Source of the DNA: Apostichopus parvimensis
Taxonomy: Eukaryota > Echinodermata > Holothuroidea > Aspidochirotida > Stichopodidae
DNA: 24,890 bases
Direction of reading: 5' to 3'
Assembly (NCBI GenBank): GCA_000934455.1
Contig: KN888558.1
Location: 1 to 24,890 of the forward strand
Part shown: positions 1 to 13,800 of the stretch, one piece after another
How the letters are laid out: every line of letters begins with the position of its first letter
Numbering within the stretch: the first letter of the stretch is position 1
Program-made: the position numbers and the translations under genes
The notes under the pieces: model-generated
Database searches by the model: none
What the model was told of the DNA's origin: nothing
What the model saw: the letters and a program-made list of their open reading frames with translations, nothing else

Positions 1-1648
1 ATACTGACAAGATAAATGTCCTTTGCAGTCATTTCTCTGAAACGTGAGGACGCATGAGAGCATATTTCAAGACAAATGAACTTCAGAAGGGAGATTAACA
101 AATTCAGGACGACAACACTAATTGACCATGTGATATGAGCCAAGGCAGAGCACGTTGCTGAAAACTTGTAGAGAAAGGAAGCCCCTTACACCTACTACAA
201 AATGAAGGAGGGTGTATCAAAATTATGTTAAGTTTGGTGGAATTTTTTTTCAAGTTTACAAGTTTTTCTAGTATAATCAAAGTAAACTTTTGTGTGCAAG
301 ACATACAAGGAGCAGGAAGGATACAAAATCTTTTACTAAAAGGACAACAATAAATCAGGAATTACACATCCTTCTGCTATGCTCTTAGCACTACTTGTTT
401 AAAGCAATTTCCTAAAACAAGTCAAAATGTTGACCTCTTGATTTCTGTACCTAACCCAAAAGTCAATTAAATCAATGGGGGGGGGGGGGGGGGATTCAAT
501 GTAGATGAAATAAATACAAAACCCATTCGGAGATTTAACTTAGAAATGGCTAGGAGACTGGTCGAACCCAAGCGAAATAACCGTAATGGGACATGTTCTT
601 TAGAAGATCAAAAGCATTCTTGCGAGCTGAGTTTATATAAAGTAGTAAACTTATCAACCTGATTTAACACCATCCCATCCCCTGATTTAACACCATCCCA
701 TCCCCTGAGTTAACACCATCCCATCCCCTGAGTTAACACCATTCAGTCCCCTCAGTGAACACCATTCCATCCCCTCAGTTAACACCATCCCATCCCCTCA
801 GTTAACACCATCCCATCCCCTGATTTAACACCATTCCATCCCCTGAGTTAACACCATCCAATCCCCTGAGTTAACACCATCCCATCCCGATTTAACATCA
901 TCCCATTCATTGAGTTAACACCATCCCATCCCCTGAGTTAACACCATCCTATCCCCTGATTTAACATCATCCCATTCATTGAGTTAACACCATCCCATCC
1001 CCTGAGTTAACACCATCCCATCCCCTGATATAACACCATCCCATCCCCTGAGATAACACCATCCAATCCCCTGAGTTAACACCATCCCATCCCCTCAGTT
1101 AACACCATCCCATCCCCTCAGTTAACACCATCCCATCCCCTGAGTTAACACCATCCAATCCCCTGAGTTAACACCATCCCATCCCCTGAGTTAACACCAT
1201 CCCATCCCCTGAGTTAACACCATCCCATCCCCTGAGTTAACACCATTCAGTCCCCATCCCATCCCCTGAGTTAACACCATCCCATCCCCTGAGTTAACAC
1301 CATCCTATCCCCTGATTTAACATCATCCCATTCATTGAGTTAACACCATCCCATCCCCTGATATAACACCATCCCATCCCCTGAGATAACACCATCCAAT
1401 CCCCTGAGTTAACACCATCCCATCCCCTCAGTTAACACCATCCCATCCCCTCTGTTAATTCCATCCCATGCCCTGAGTAAACACTATCCCATTCCCTGAC
1501 TCATACTAAACCCACCATTTCTGCAAGTTTAGCAGACCAAAAGTATAACATTAAATTTCCTTTTTTTTTCTTTTATTTATTTCATTCTTAACAACATCAA
1601 TCAATAGTTAAAGGGGCTGATATAATCTGTCCTAGTAGATAAACCTAC
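1..1648. other. Intron downstream of exon k
   Basis: This is the intron after the last visible CFAP70 exon, running off the left edge. It holds a run of 17 G at 477-493 and the 23-bp minisatellite at 659-1500. The rest is AT-rich. No exon with plausible CFAP70 similarity and splice sites was seen on either strand. Confidence 0.85.
659..1500. repeat. 23-bp minisatellite, about 36 copies
   Basis: The unit is roughly GAGTTAACACCATCCCATCC plus CCT, 23 bp, tandemly repeated over about 840 bp. Variants include GATTTAAC, GATATAAC, CAGTTAAC and CATCCAATC. Marker variants recur in the same order in two blocks: GATTTAACATCATCCCATTC occurs at 889, 958 and 1314, and GATATAAC at 1027 and 1360. This shows that a multi-unit block was duplicated. 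An irregular unit near 1243-1256 breaks the register by about 11 bp. On the sense strand of CFAP70 each unit reads GGGGATGGGATGG, so the transcript is G-rich here. Confidence 0.97.
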
Positions 1649-1801
1649 CTGGTAGTCTAACACCAGTGCCTTGGTTAAATTATCTTCTGCCTCCTGGTAT
1701 TCTTTCTTCTGAAGGTGTAGTCTTGCAAGTGCAACATGGTACAACTTCGTTGGTCCTCCAGAGGGGTGAATAAGCTCATGAGCTAATGCCCTCTCACAAA
1801 A
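1649..1801 (-). CDS. CFAP70: CFAP70 exon k (last visible), TPR
   Basis: The exon has 153 nt (51 codons), phase 0 at both ends, with acceptor aattctaag and donor TACCAG|gtaggt. It encodes [17 protein letters not shown] followed by a [23 protein letters not shown], then [13 protein letters not shown]. The [10 protein letters not shown] segment is highly characteristic of CFAP70. The remaining TPR exons and the stop codon must lie left of this window; I found none between 1 and 1640. Confidence 0.96.
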
Positions 1802-4800
1802 CTTAGAATTGAAAAAAAAATTATGAGTTTACTTGTAGTTACATATATATGCAGTTCTGTTAAATTGTTGTCAGAAAAAAAAACTTTAATATATCAAATA
1901 TTTGTATACCAAAAAGTTAATTTCCATTTTCCAAATATTCCCCCTGCTAGGCAATGAAATAATATATTACTACTTTGCTGCCTTTAGTAATAAACCACTT
2001 TCTTTAAATTTGTGGGGAGAGAGAGAGACAATTTGAATATCTCAAGTTTGTCATTTTCTCTTTTCTTCAGTTGAGTCCATGACTGTAATAGAAGAACTTG
2101 GAGAACAGATCATGGTCAGTTGAAAGCTGAACCTTTCCCTAATTTTATAAAAGTGACTTTTCTTGCGGTACGATGCAATTATAAGTAATAATTCCCCCCC
2201 CCCTCCCAACTGCCCCACCCCCCAGGCTAGAACAAGTACCACTTTCCAAAGTTATGGCAGGAGGATAGCAGGCAGGATAAATTTACCTCTTCACACTTTA
2301 AGCAAAAGAGACCATCATCACAAAGGGAACCAACACCAACTGCTCGACACTGTCTTAATAAAGTGAAATTAACTTACTATATTTAAAAAAAAATACCAAA
2401 ACTGACTTTGTTCTCAAAGCTCTTCAGTAACAAGCAAGAGAAAGTTAGTATTCTAAATTTTATTTTAAAAATTAGTATAAAAATTATTCTTGAAAGCTTG
2501 TGATCATTTCTGAACATCTGCAAGTTTGGGGATAGCCATATTTACGTGATTAAAGTATTCCTCCTAAAATAGTGAAAATAATACAATTTTGAATAACATT
2601 TCATTTGCAAGATCTGTATGAAACCATATTTTCCATAGAACAACATACCTCACTCCTCTTAATAACTTATTAAGGATGAATGCATAATATTCATCATGAA
2701 AACATAATACTCATCATGGATATTTACATATTATTGAATACACAAAGAGGATGTGTGTTTAATACCTGAGTGGCTTTGACATCCAGCAAGAACTCAACAG
2801 CAATCATATAGATACTTGACTGGGGGACCGGGGTGGGCTCTCTGGGTGGGTCCTCTTCCTGGGTGGACCCAGGGCGGCTACCTCCAGCATTGTGACTGGT
2901 GGCACTCTTCAAACCATCTTGTCCAACTATCCAAAGAAGACAGGTTCAAATTGTAATAGTTCTTGATCATATCTGACCAGAGACTATTTACAGTTACAGC
3001 GCAGGAAACCTTATAAACTGTACTTATATTCTCAGCAGGCCTGTCTGCATCAGTGACAGTATAACAGGAGGGGAGTATCCAGAGAAAATGTATACAAGTA
3101 TAAAATCACTGGTATTAAGAGCTGGGATGGGAGGTGGGATGGGGTAGGGGACGGTGGGGTGGGATAGGGGAATGTGGTGTAGGATGGGGTAGGTGAAGGT
3201 GGGGTAGGGGTTGGGGGAGGTGGGGTGGGAGAGAGGAGGTGGGATGGGATGAAGTAGGGGAAGGTAGGATGGGGTAGAAGGTAGGGGGAAGGTGGGGTGG
3301 AGATGGGTAGGAGAAGATGTGGTGGGATGGGGTAGTGGAAGGTGGGGTGGGATGGGATGGGGACAGGGAGAAGGTGGGGTGGGATGAAGTTGAGGGAGCA
3401 GAGAATTGGAGCTCGGGCACTATTTTTAATCAAGTAGATGTCATTTGCAAGTATTTCCACTCAAATTGACTCATCCCAATCCTTCCCTACTCACAATTCC
3501 CCCACTCCCACCCATTCAAGATTTCAAGGGTGATTTTGTGAAGTTTGTTATGTTTTTCTTTCTTTTTTGCAGGAGATTTGATATCAGAATGGGAAGGTAT
3601 TCTTGGATTAGCTGCTGTAAGACAATTTCATGAATGCAATTAGTGAGGTTATAATGAGATCAAAGGTCAAAGGTCATTTCACAATAAACGTACATTCCCT
3701 TTAATTTACATTTAATAAGTACCAATTTACCATACGTACAGATTATCCCAGACATATACCCAGCATTTTATGTCCAGCTTTTTAGGCAGTTCCCAACGAA
3801 GTTGTAATAATAAATTACGGTGGTGGGACTTTCTCAATGGCGATTCCATCAATCTAGCTACTCCAAAGCAAATTGTCCACAGTATCAGGCTAATAAGCTG
3901 TTCAGATCTTACAAGCCATATTGCAATTCTTTTACTTCAAACTTGGTACATTTTCATGAAGGTACCCTTAAAGATAATTTGACCGGGTGAGAGGGACAAC
4001 CCATCCTCCTACCTATGGATGCAGCTAGTGATAATCATACAGATACTGTACATGTAATCCTCACAAACTTATTCCAACCTATCCAATGATGTCACACATT
4101 CAATCTGAATGGGTAAATGTATATCTTCAAGGATGCAGTTGACACAGAATCAGTGACAATTGACAACATTTTTCCTCTATTTTATGATTTTGAAGTGGTA
4201 GTCACCTAATCAGCCCTTGTAACATTAAGTTTAAGGGTAAGATTCGTTCCTGCAATTACATCTTTGAGGTTTCACTCTTATTCTAAGGAATAATTTATAT
4301 TTGGTAGAGCATGTAGCACAATGTTGATTAAAAACTGCCACAGTTATTGTAAAGATTGTGCAGCAGTTTTTCTCAAAATTCTATTTTCATAATTTTTTGA
4401 CATAATATAACATATTATAAAACATCAAAACTACTTTATGCAAATGGTAAACATACATTTACTCCCTAAAATGATTTCATGATATGTTTTCTTATTGTTT
4501 TGATGAAAATTTTTAGATTCATCTTAATCTCCACACTATCCATAACTTGCCATGACGCTCTCTCACAACTGCTGGTAACCTTAATACCGCAAACAAAATG
4601 GTTGTCTTTTTGATATGATATGATGCGTGAAATGTGCATGCGATGCAAATGGGGATGTAATATGAAATTCTCCTTTAACACCTTTCTGCCAAGAATGTTG
4701 CTGATTAAAACAAAAACTGTTTTCATTTCACAAATTTCTCATCCTCAGACTGACAAAATGTGATAGATGATGATTATTTGTGCTTGGTTAAAAGCAAAGT

Positions 4801-7800
4801 AAACTCACCGAAGAACATGCCATATTCTATCCACGAACCCTCAACTCGAGCACTCCCCACACCTATCCACCCCTCCTCCCACCCACTCAGCACTCCTACC
4901 ACTCCACTCTGACAGAGATACACAGAAGTGTACCATCAGTACACATGCATTCTTTATATACCAATCCTATTCCAAATATAGGTTTCTGTCCCTTTCAATG
5001 TTCTTCTATGTTCATAATTTTTAGACAATATTAAAATTGAACCTATCAAAATACACATGTTAGTGATATTATTCCATCAACCGCTGGCAAAATTCATTCA
5101 AAGCACTGCAAACAATGGTCATTTGTTAATAAAATATGGAAACTTCACTGCAAACAACAATCACCTACAAAAATAAGGAGTTAGTGTTATACCTCTATAC
5201 TGAGCAAGGGACACAGGAGAGTCTATAGTAACAAAAACAAGGAACATTTTGTAGAAAGAAAGAGAGGAGAAAAATTAACTTTTACTGCTGTTAGTCACAG
5301 GACGATGGTATTTTCCAATCGGTTTATCGGAAAGAGATAAACACTCTAAAACCGGATTACTTGTGCAGTAGTGCAGTTGTAAATATATGGATGAAATTGG
5401 TACCTATCCAATGGCCTAATTACTCTATCCTATATCACTGGTTGATAGACAAGAATCACTGCAGAATTTAATTATCATCAGAGGAAGCAAGCAGGGGACT
5501 GAATATTTATTTCATTTTCTGCTGACAGTGCCGAAATGTATTTGAATATTTGTGTATGTTTCAATAATTTCTTGTTTTAATGCAAACCAAAATTGAAATC
5601 CAACTTTCAAACCATTTATCAAATAATCACCTGAAATATGCTAGAATGTCAAATTATGGTCTCTCATATAAAAACTTTGACACGTTTGTTTAATACTGTC
5701 ATCCTCGAGAGAGGTTGGCCTACACATCTATTTACGCTGCAAATTGACTGTAGGATACGTTCTGGGGTGGGATCCTCAGAGAATTGAGGTAAAACTGTTA
5801 CCGTGTGACCAGAATATTAGGGACAGAGTGTGTGTTATTTTCTAGATCTGACATACACAGTACACCTACCTTGATCTGCTGGTGTGGGAGCTTCGCTAGG
5901 TAGATCTTATGGAGGGATAACGTAACGAGGTAATTAAGCTGGGTACAGCTAATTTAGATCATGACGATATGTTTAATTCATAGTCATTCAAGACAGCTAA
6001 TTATTACTATATTATGGTGCCATAGCATGTTCTTTATTTAATATTAATTCTTCTTTCTGAATAGAAACTTTCACCAGGAGTTTGCTATGACAATGAGCAT
6101 GTAGTCTAACAGATTGTACAAGTTTCACAACAGATAAATATAGAATAATTCAATGTTCATATTTCTTACACCTGTTTTGAAGAGTTTGTTCCCACCACCT
6201 CCCTCACCCCCCCCCACTTTCCCACACAAATAATACAAAACATGGCATGATGAAACATTTAAAAAGCATTATGCTACAAAATATCACATACATTTATTCC
6301 CTACCAAGTAATTCAGATTGAAAAGGCTTGTGAAACGTTTGAGAAAACAGAAAGAAAAAACTAAATGCAGAGGTCGGCTGCAAGCATAACAATTACAAAA
6401 TGTTTAGTCTAAGGATTCGGTTAAAGGCTTCATTCTAAAGATTAATGAATCTCATTGTTCCAGAATACCTACAAGGCTACAACAATTACTACCAGCTGCA
6501 CATTGCATGACTTGCAACTACACTTTACAGCAATTAAATTTATGACGAATGTCTAAAATATGGGCTTGCGTCTGTTTCTACTATGGAGTATGCAAGTTAG
6601 AATGTCTACCCGACGTATAAACAAGTATGAACTACTTTTCTGTTTAATTTTTGTAGGAAAACATATATATATATCTCAAGACACTGAATAAAACTTCAAT
6701 GATGTCAAAATTTGCAAAACCAGCTGGAGCACACTCACAATCTACTCATAAATTTTGACAGCTTTGCCCTCAATTTATGCAAATTGCATCAAACAAAAGT
6801 TGACTTTTAATTCTTCTTCTATATTTTTCTTTCCTTTTTTTTACATTTTATCACTGAATATTTGTTTAAGGCACTTTGATCAACTTCATGTACAATAAAA
6901 GAATATATATATTTTTTTCATTTTGTAAAATAATGATTCAAGAGAAATATTTACCTACATCAGTTTTATATCATTTTACCATACCTATCGAGCAACTTTT
7001 GAGTCCGTTCTAAGATATCAAAAAAAATAGAGAGACTTAAAGAAGCAGATATAAATGTTCTGACCTGATTTAGATGAAATTGAAGCCCTCTTTTTCATTG
7101 ATATTGGTTTCTCTTTGGTGGGAGTAAGTGGGGTTGGTTTCCCGTCGGTGGGTGTGGCCGGTATCTTCTGCACGACGGGAATGGATGACGACTTGGTGTC
7201 CCCAACATCTAGAATTTTTTATTGGCATAACAACAAAAAAATCCAATAAATATGAAACTAAGCCATGACACATCTGTAGAGGTCCCCAGCGTTATGATGA
7301 GCTTTTAACAGTCGACTAGTTTGAGAGCTGAATGAGGTGTTTTTGGCTCTGAATTTTATTTGCTGTTAGGGACAAATTCATTCAATATTATGCAATTTAC
7401 TGCAAGTGCTCCCTTAATCCAGAAATCCCTTGTATCAAAATGGTAAACTTGCTAATTTACTCCCAGCCTCAAGCTCCCTTACGGAGAATCATGAGAGCTC
7501 AATAAGAATCCATCAAGCAGACCTTTCCATATGTCATTAAATTCATCAAACGGATCCTCAGGCAACTGATTAAGCCTATTTTCAGCTGTACAACTGTCAA
7601 TTTGAAGCACAATTGAGCACAAACTTGAGATAATTTTGATTCACTGCAGAATGCAACGGGTTCTGCCTTTTCCTTCGTACAAAGACAAACCTTGATTCAA
7701 TTTACAGTAGTGGGTGACATCATTTTTTTTATATTATCAACTTAGAGTTTTCTGCAATTGTCAATCTCTCTAATTACACTTGGCCTTTGTATAAACCTGG

Positions 7801-10800
7801 TAGGCACAGTTTTTTTCAGGTTTGAAGAATATTTAGGGGCAAAATTGTCTTTAAATAGTTAACGTTTAGGCAGAAGCCCAACAGTCCACCATTTTCATCC
7901 AATGTAACAAAATCACATTTGCGAAGAACAACGCACAACCCACAGGTAAAATAAATACCACTTCTTTGAAGGAAATATCAATTGCTGCAATTGTAATGTC
8001 AGAGAGTCCTCTATAGTGTCACCATGTGATGTCCTATTACCACTAGGAAATGAAATCTATCTAGTTTATAATTCATGGTAAAAACAGAATTATGATGCAG
8101 TTTTAATTATTACTGAAAACAATGCCGGTATTAAACAAAACTGGGAAAGTTAAATATTTGGCTGACGACATGAATGTTTGCAGACATCACATCTATGAAA
8201 GATAATAAACAAAAAAACTAAAATAGTGAGAGAAAAAAAGTTCAAACATTAGTGGCTCTGTGGCATTAGTCTTCAGGCTGACATATAGTAGACCATTTAA
8301 AGGTAAATATCAACCAAAAAAGTAACCACTTTCTTTGATAAGTTGTTTGGATTGTGAACTAACTCTGTTAATTAGGCTAACCATGATGACTGAGTGCTCT
8401 TCTACTTTTGGTCACATATCTCACTCATGACTATAATAGAAAGTATTACATTTGAAAGACCTAACTCGAAACAAAGATAACGTCTTACTCCTACCTAGGA
8501 TTTCCGGGTTAATTGATTCCAAAATCCGAATGGATTGATGAATTATTCCATTTATCATTAAGTCACATTTATCATAAACAATATTAGTGTCTAAAATTTT
8601 CAGCTCAGTTTTTCTTTCTTCAAATAACTTCAGAAAATAAAATTTATGTCTCTGATTTCCAGCAAACCCTGCACAAAGTAATATAATTTAGTCAAGTACT
8701 GTCAAAGTAATATAATTTAGTCAACTACTGTTGGGCCATAATTTGAAATTTTCTTTTTTATCTTTGTTTTAAATATAATTTTTGGTTCTTTTAATAAAGA
8801 CTACCTTCATGTCTAAAATTGTCAATGCTAAGCGTGACTCTTGATATATATCTTGAAGGCAACTGAGCCGTTAATTTTCTTTCATACCATAGTTATTGCC
8901 TGCACGAATTGTAAAACAAACATCATTTATTTTGCAACTTTTCCGTTACCAATCTGATAGGCACTCTGAAAATCGATCCTGCCTTCAGGAAAAAAAAATA
9001 TTCTTCACACGAATTAAACTTGACCTTGCCTCATGGACAATTTTGCTTCAGTTCTCCCACCGGCAACAGATCCAAATTAATTTTCTCAATTTTCTACACC
9101 CTTACCTTGAACTACTCTGCTATAAAATTGATAAATTCCACATGAATTGACCCAATGAAAAAATCTGTTTAGATGCAACAAAGAATGAAAGATTTAGAGA
9201 GAGCTCAGTTTTAAAAAACTCAATAAATTGCAACATTTGACCTGAAAATAAGACTGGATGCAGGCTCTCCGTAAGGCAAAAGTAACTCTCAACGTGTTGT
9301 GATAATTACTCACAAAATATGCTTTACGGGGCGGGGTCTTTAATATTAACTGACCACTGGTCAGAATTATATGGAAAATGTCAGAGATTATTTAATTTTA
9401 ACTCTGGTAGATTTCAACTGTCCTTGTCAGGAATGAGTAAATGCTTTAAAGCTGAGGTTTTACTTTAGCAGAATTTTTCAGCACACAAGTTAAGGGAAGG
9501 TCTGGTCACTCATGTTTCCTTAATTAAGAAAATGATAAATCATTTATTTCACAATAAGACAATCTTGGCATAATAAAATATATATTCTGAATAGGTTATT
9601 GGCTTATATCTTTATGCAATGTGAAGTTAGCTTGATTAAAATAAAGGGATAAAATAAGTAAAATTTGGATCTAAAAGTGTAGTCTTAATTTCTCTTTTAT
9701 TTTTTATAACGAAAGACATAAAAAAAAGAGAGAAAATGGCAAAATTGGGAGTGGGACAGGAGGTGGGACAGTGAGGTGGGGAGAAGGGGGTGGGGGAGAG
9801 GGAGGTGGGGCAGTGAGGTGGGGGAGAAGGAGGTGGGGGAGAGAGAGATGGAGGGAGTAATTTCACAAGTCTTGCTCAGGAGAGGAGCTTATCCTCCCCC
9901 AACCCCCTCCCCCAACAAACTAGATATGTCCATGACTCACCATCCCCTGTGGGTTCCTGTACATCTTCTGCCTCAGCATCACCGGTGTCTACCTCCTGTT
10001 CCTCCTCCAGCAGGACACCCCCCTCATCCTCTTCTCTCAACATTTGTTCCTCTTTGTTCTGTCGCTGTTTCTCAGCAGCGTCCATGATATTGACTTTCTG
10101 TGCCTCCATCAGAGCGTACTCAGCTTGGATGTCATTCCCAATGCCATCGTAGAACAAACCTGTCCATCACATGAATGTAACCAAAAATATCTTTAAAGAG
10201 GGGGTAAGGTTTGTATGAAAACTTATAAGAGCTGGTTCCATACCAAGACTTTTATCTTAAAGCGGCTGTTTGCCTTTGCTTGAAAATATTCCTGCGATTT
10301 TTCTTCAAACCTACAAAGGATATTACTCAATTGGAGATTAATCCAAGTAAAATCATTTCCCCACCATTTGTTCTTTTCCTTTTGCTGGATGAACACAAAC
10401 CAAAAAAAAAGCATTCATTATTGATTTCATAAAATGTTAGCTTCAAACACATATTTTTCACATAAGCATTCATGAATATGTATTTTCACCCATCACAAAA
10501 CCCTCTTAACAACCTGCCCCTCCAAAAATCAAAAACAGAGAACAATTGCCTCTGGAAAGCAAATTTGTCAAGCTAAGTATAATACTACAGTGGTAACAGA
10601 CTTTCAGGAAATGGTAGTAAAACAAAATTTACCACAAAGTCTATGAGAAAATGCTACTTTTTCATCTGAATCAACAAGCTTGACACCAACGATGTTCACA
10701 GACCAGTTTATTGGCTTTGGCCAGGTAGGAACAGAAGCATGGGGTCACATCCAGGTGGGGATAAAACTGTTTCTTCAGAACTTCATTCTTTAGTCTGTTG

Positions 10801-13800
10801 TGTATGCAGATTTCAAGTTTAGGTAGTGCAAACACCTTTTACAAACAGTAAGTGTTGCAGCATATATCTGATGCTAGGATTAACATGTTAACTATTTTAG
10901 TGTAACTTTGTTGTCAGTCTCAGTGAAAGGATAACAAAGATCTCTTTAACTTTAAGCATGATTCAAGCGAGCATCTTGGAGTAAGCGAGGCAGAAACCTT
11001 CCGAGAATTCTTGCAAAACTCACTCATCGATTCACAATGTGAGATAATGTTAAGTTATTGTTACTGACAAAGAAAGATGCCACAATTACTGAGGCAATTA
11101 CCAGCCAGGCACGAAAAGGTTTAACTATGTTTGTCTAGGAACCTTTTTTCTTTTCTCATTTTTGGGCCAGAAGTGGAAAGCATTCGATAGATAAGATGTA
11201 TCTGTCGAATGTACAGAGTGGATGTTCTCATGCGAGTGGCTGAGATGGAGACGTGTGCTAAAATTAGAAATCCATTCTGAGGAGGTTTTAGCCTGCTTAC
11301 ATGCAATGACATATCATACAGAAGCTTAGAATTACCAAGCTCTATGGGTAAAAGCGAGCAGTGTAATAGAAAATGACATCTTAGAGAAACCTTTTCAACG
11401 TTACAGTGATATTGCTGATAAAGTTACCTTTGGTTCAAACGTCAAACCAAACTTGAGAATCATTCTTTACAAAGAGGAAGTGTATAAACTGTTTGACTAA
11501 CTTGTCTGAATTTGAAATCACATCAGCTTACTAATGAGCATCTTATTACTTTACTGATTATATACAATCAAATACTTGAGCTACACGATATCCAATTTTA
11601 TTTTATTTAATGGTCAATTTTGTTTTTATTATCTTAAAGTGCCGTAAATTTAATAATGATTACTTCTGTAAGATAGGTACGAAAATATAAACTGGTGGAG
11701 TTGAATACACGAGAGCTGACTATCATGATGTTAAAACCCTCCTGAAATGTTCCACTTGCACGATCATTCTTCTCTCAGGACCCACAACTCCCCCACCCTT
11801 GCACCCCCTCCCCCCATGGGTAGACTACTAATAAGCCATATCAACAGAGTCCTTTAGCTTGAGTGTACTGTAATGGTAATACCTAACAGAGTCCATGCTA
11901 GAGTGGTGTTTGGTGAGACACAGGTGGCTGCTTCAAAGAACGTTTCAGCGACATCATTTCTCTCCTCCATTGCACAGACAACACCGTATAACATCAAGCC
12001 CTCTAGATGCTGAGGGTTAATAGCAACCGTTTCCTTGAAGCACTCTTCAGCCTTGGTGGCCAAGAATGAAAGGAAAAAGCAATATGAAGGGGGGAAAAAC
12101 TTATAAAACTAAAACGGCGAATTAACTAAAGTAGCAAATTGAGCACGAAAAAAATTTAAAAATCTTCATGGTATAAAATGATGAGTTTTACCTGATTTGT
12201 TATAGTCTTGAATAAATAGATTAAAGGTTTATTAAATTATGTTATTTCTAACTAACACATATACTAGGATTATGAGGCAACGTTTGTACATTTTGATCGA
12301 CTTTTTCCCTGAAATTTGACCAAATCCACTACCACTTACTCACCCTTAGGCTGAGAAAGATGGAATTTCCGCAGTATTCTAAATTGTTCTTTATTAATTT
12401 GAAGTGAATGTTAATTAGGTCAAATTAATGAGTTATCTTCAATTCTAGAAGTGTCACCACCAAGGTACTTTTTTCATATTGTGTTACATATATGCAAAGT
12501 ACAGGCAAGTCACATAAATTTCAAAAATTTTGGCATGAATTTTTCATTACCATGGTGATCAAAATGATCACTATAGTCATATAAATTAACAGAAGTGTTA
12601 CAGAAATTTAGCATTTAACAGCCCAAAATATTGGAAAATATATAAATTTAATATGCTAATTCAAAACAGGAGATAAAGATAAACAATGCATTGTACTAAT
12701 GGCCAAATTGAATGTAGTATTTAAACTGTGTCTGTGTGTCACATCTGTTTGTTTGTATGCTATTGTCAAATGAAACATGCGACTTTTACGACTGTCATAT
12801 TGTCCCCTCACCTTTGCAATGTCACTAATCAGAAGACTGAATGTGCCATAATCAAACCAGCTCGATGCATCACTTCTGTTCCTGGCCAGGCGCTGTGGAG
12901 ATACCAGATAAAAAATAACCATTTATCTTATATTTCATTAACTTTAAAAGATAGATTACATAAAATATAAAGATATTGTCCACTGACAACAAAGGACGGT
13001 CTCCTGTTGAAAGTTTGCGTCAAATATCATTTTATGTAATATTTCAATAACTGCATTTGACCAGATATGATGTAAGGGACGCATACTGACAAATTGGCTT
13101 TATTCTTTTCTTGAAAATATAAATCCAATTTTCTACTTTGTATGTTATACAATAATTGCATTCACTTCAGACATTGGGATAGTCATAACTTCACATTCGC
13201 TTTGGTAAATTGGAACCTTATCTAATCAAAGGTCAAAAAAATAAAGTGACGGAGAAGAAAAAGATAAAAAACTGTTTGTTTCAGTGCGATTATGACATCA
13301 CACCTGTTTGTTACAAGTTCACTTGTGGTACAAACTGTGACAAATTTCAACCATTAATATCTCAGAAAGACTATGAAATGACTTGAAAAGCGAAATTCCG
13401 TTGGAATGCTCAGAACAGATTCCTCTTACATCAGTCAATAATAAGTTCTCTCCTGAACTAATCTGTTGAAATGCACAGACCCCTAAAGGGAAGGTAAAGT
13501 AAGTATACCAAGAGAGACTAGCATCTTGTATCAAATGAAAATAGCTGAAGAGAAAACAGTTGATCATTATGTCCTTCACATTAAAATTGTCCAACTAATC
13601 AATATTACATGATGATGTTATTTTACGTGGGAGGATGGGAGTTCTGGGCAGAGATCGATCAAGCTACTGTCTAACAGTACGAGCGCTAGATCTGTGGATG
13701 TTTATACTCAAAATGACCTCGTTTATAACCTAATTAAACGAGCTTATAGAATTGATAATTGGATGGAAAACCTTGGTAATCTGACGATAACATCAGAGGA

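Larger units (their letters stand above)
7209..9940. other. Intron h-i
   Basis: This 2732-bp intron contains a 29-bp direct duplication at 8674-8731 and the G-rich tract at 9747-9856 close to its donor end. No gene or recognisable mobile element was seen in the rest. Confidence 0.88.

Noticed and set aside
659..1500. CRISPR-like array
   Set aside because: The units are head-to-tail without unique spacers, and the sequence is eukaryotic, so it is a minisatellite.
3050..3460. 136-codon minus-strand frame rich in Pro and Ser
   Set aside because: It is the pyrimidine strand of the G-rich minisatellite. All frames are open because of composition, and two overlapping frames are equally long.
9776..10152. 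Plus-strand frames over exon h
   Set aside because: They are antisense to an exon with strong CFAP70 similarity and partly run through the G-rich tract.
12656..13594. Minus-strand frames of 88 and 91 codons in the exon f region
   Set aside because: The first contains exon f but extends through both splice sites into intron. The second is an intronic chance frame.
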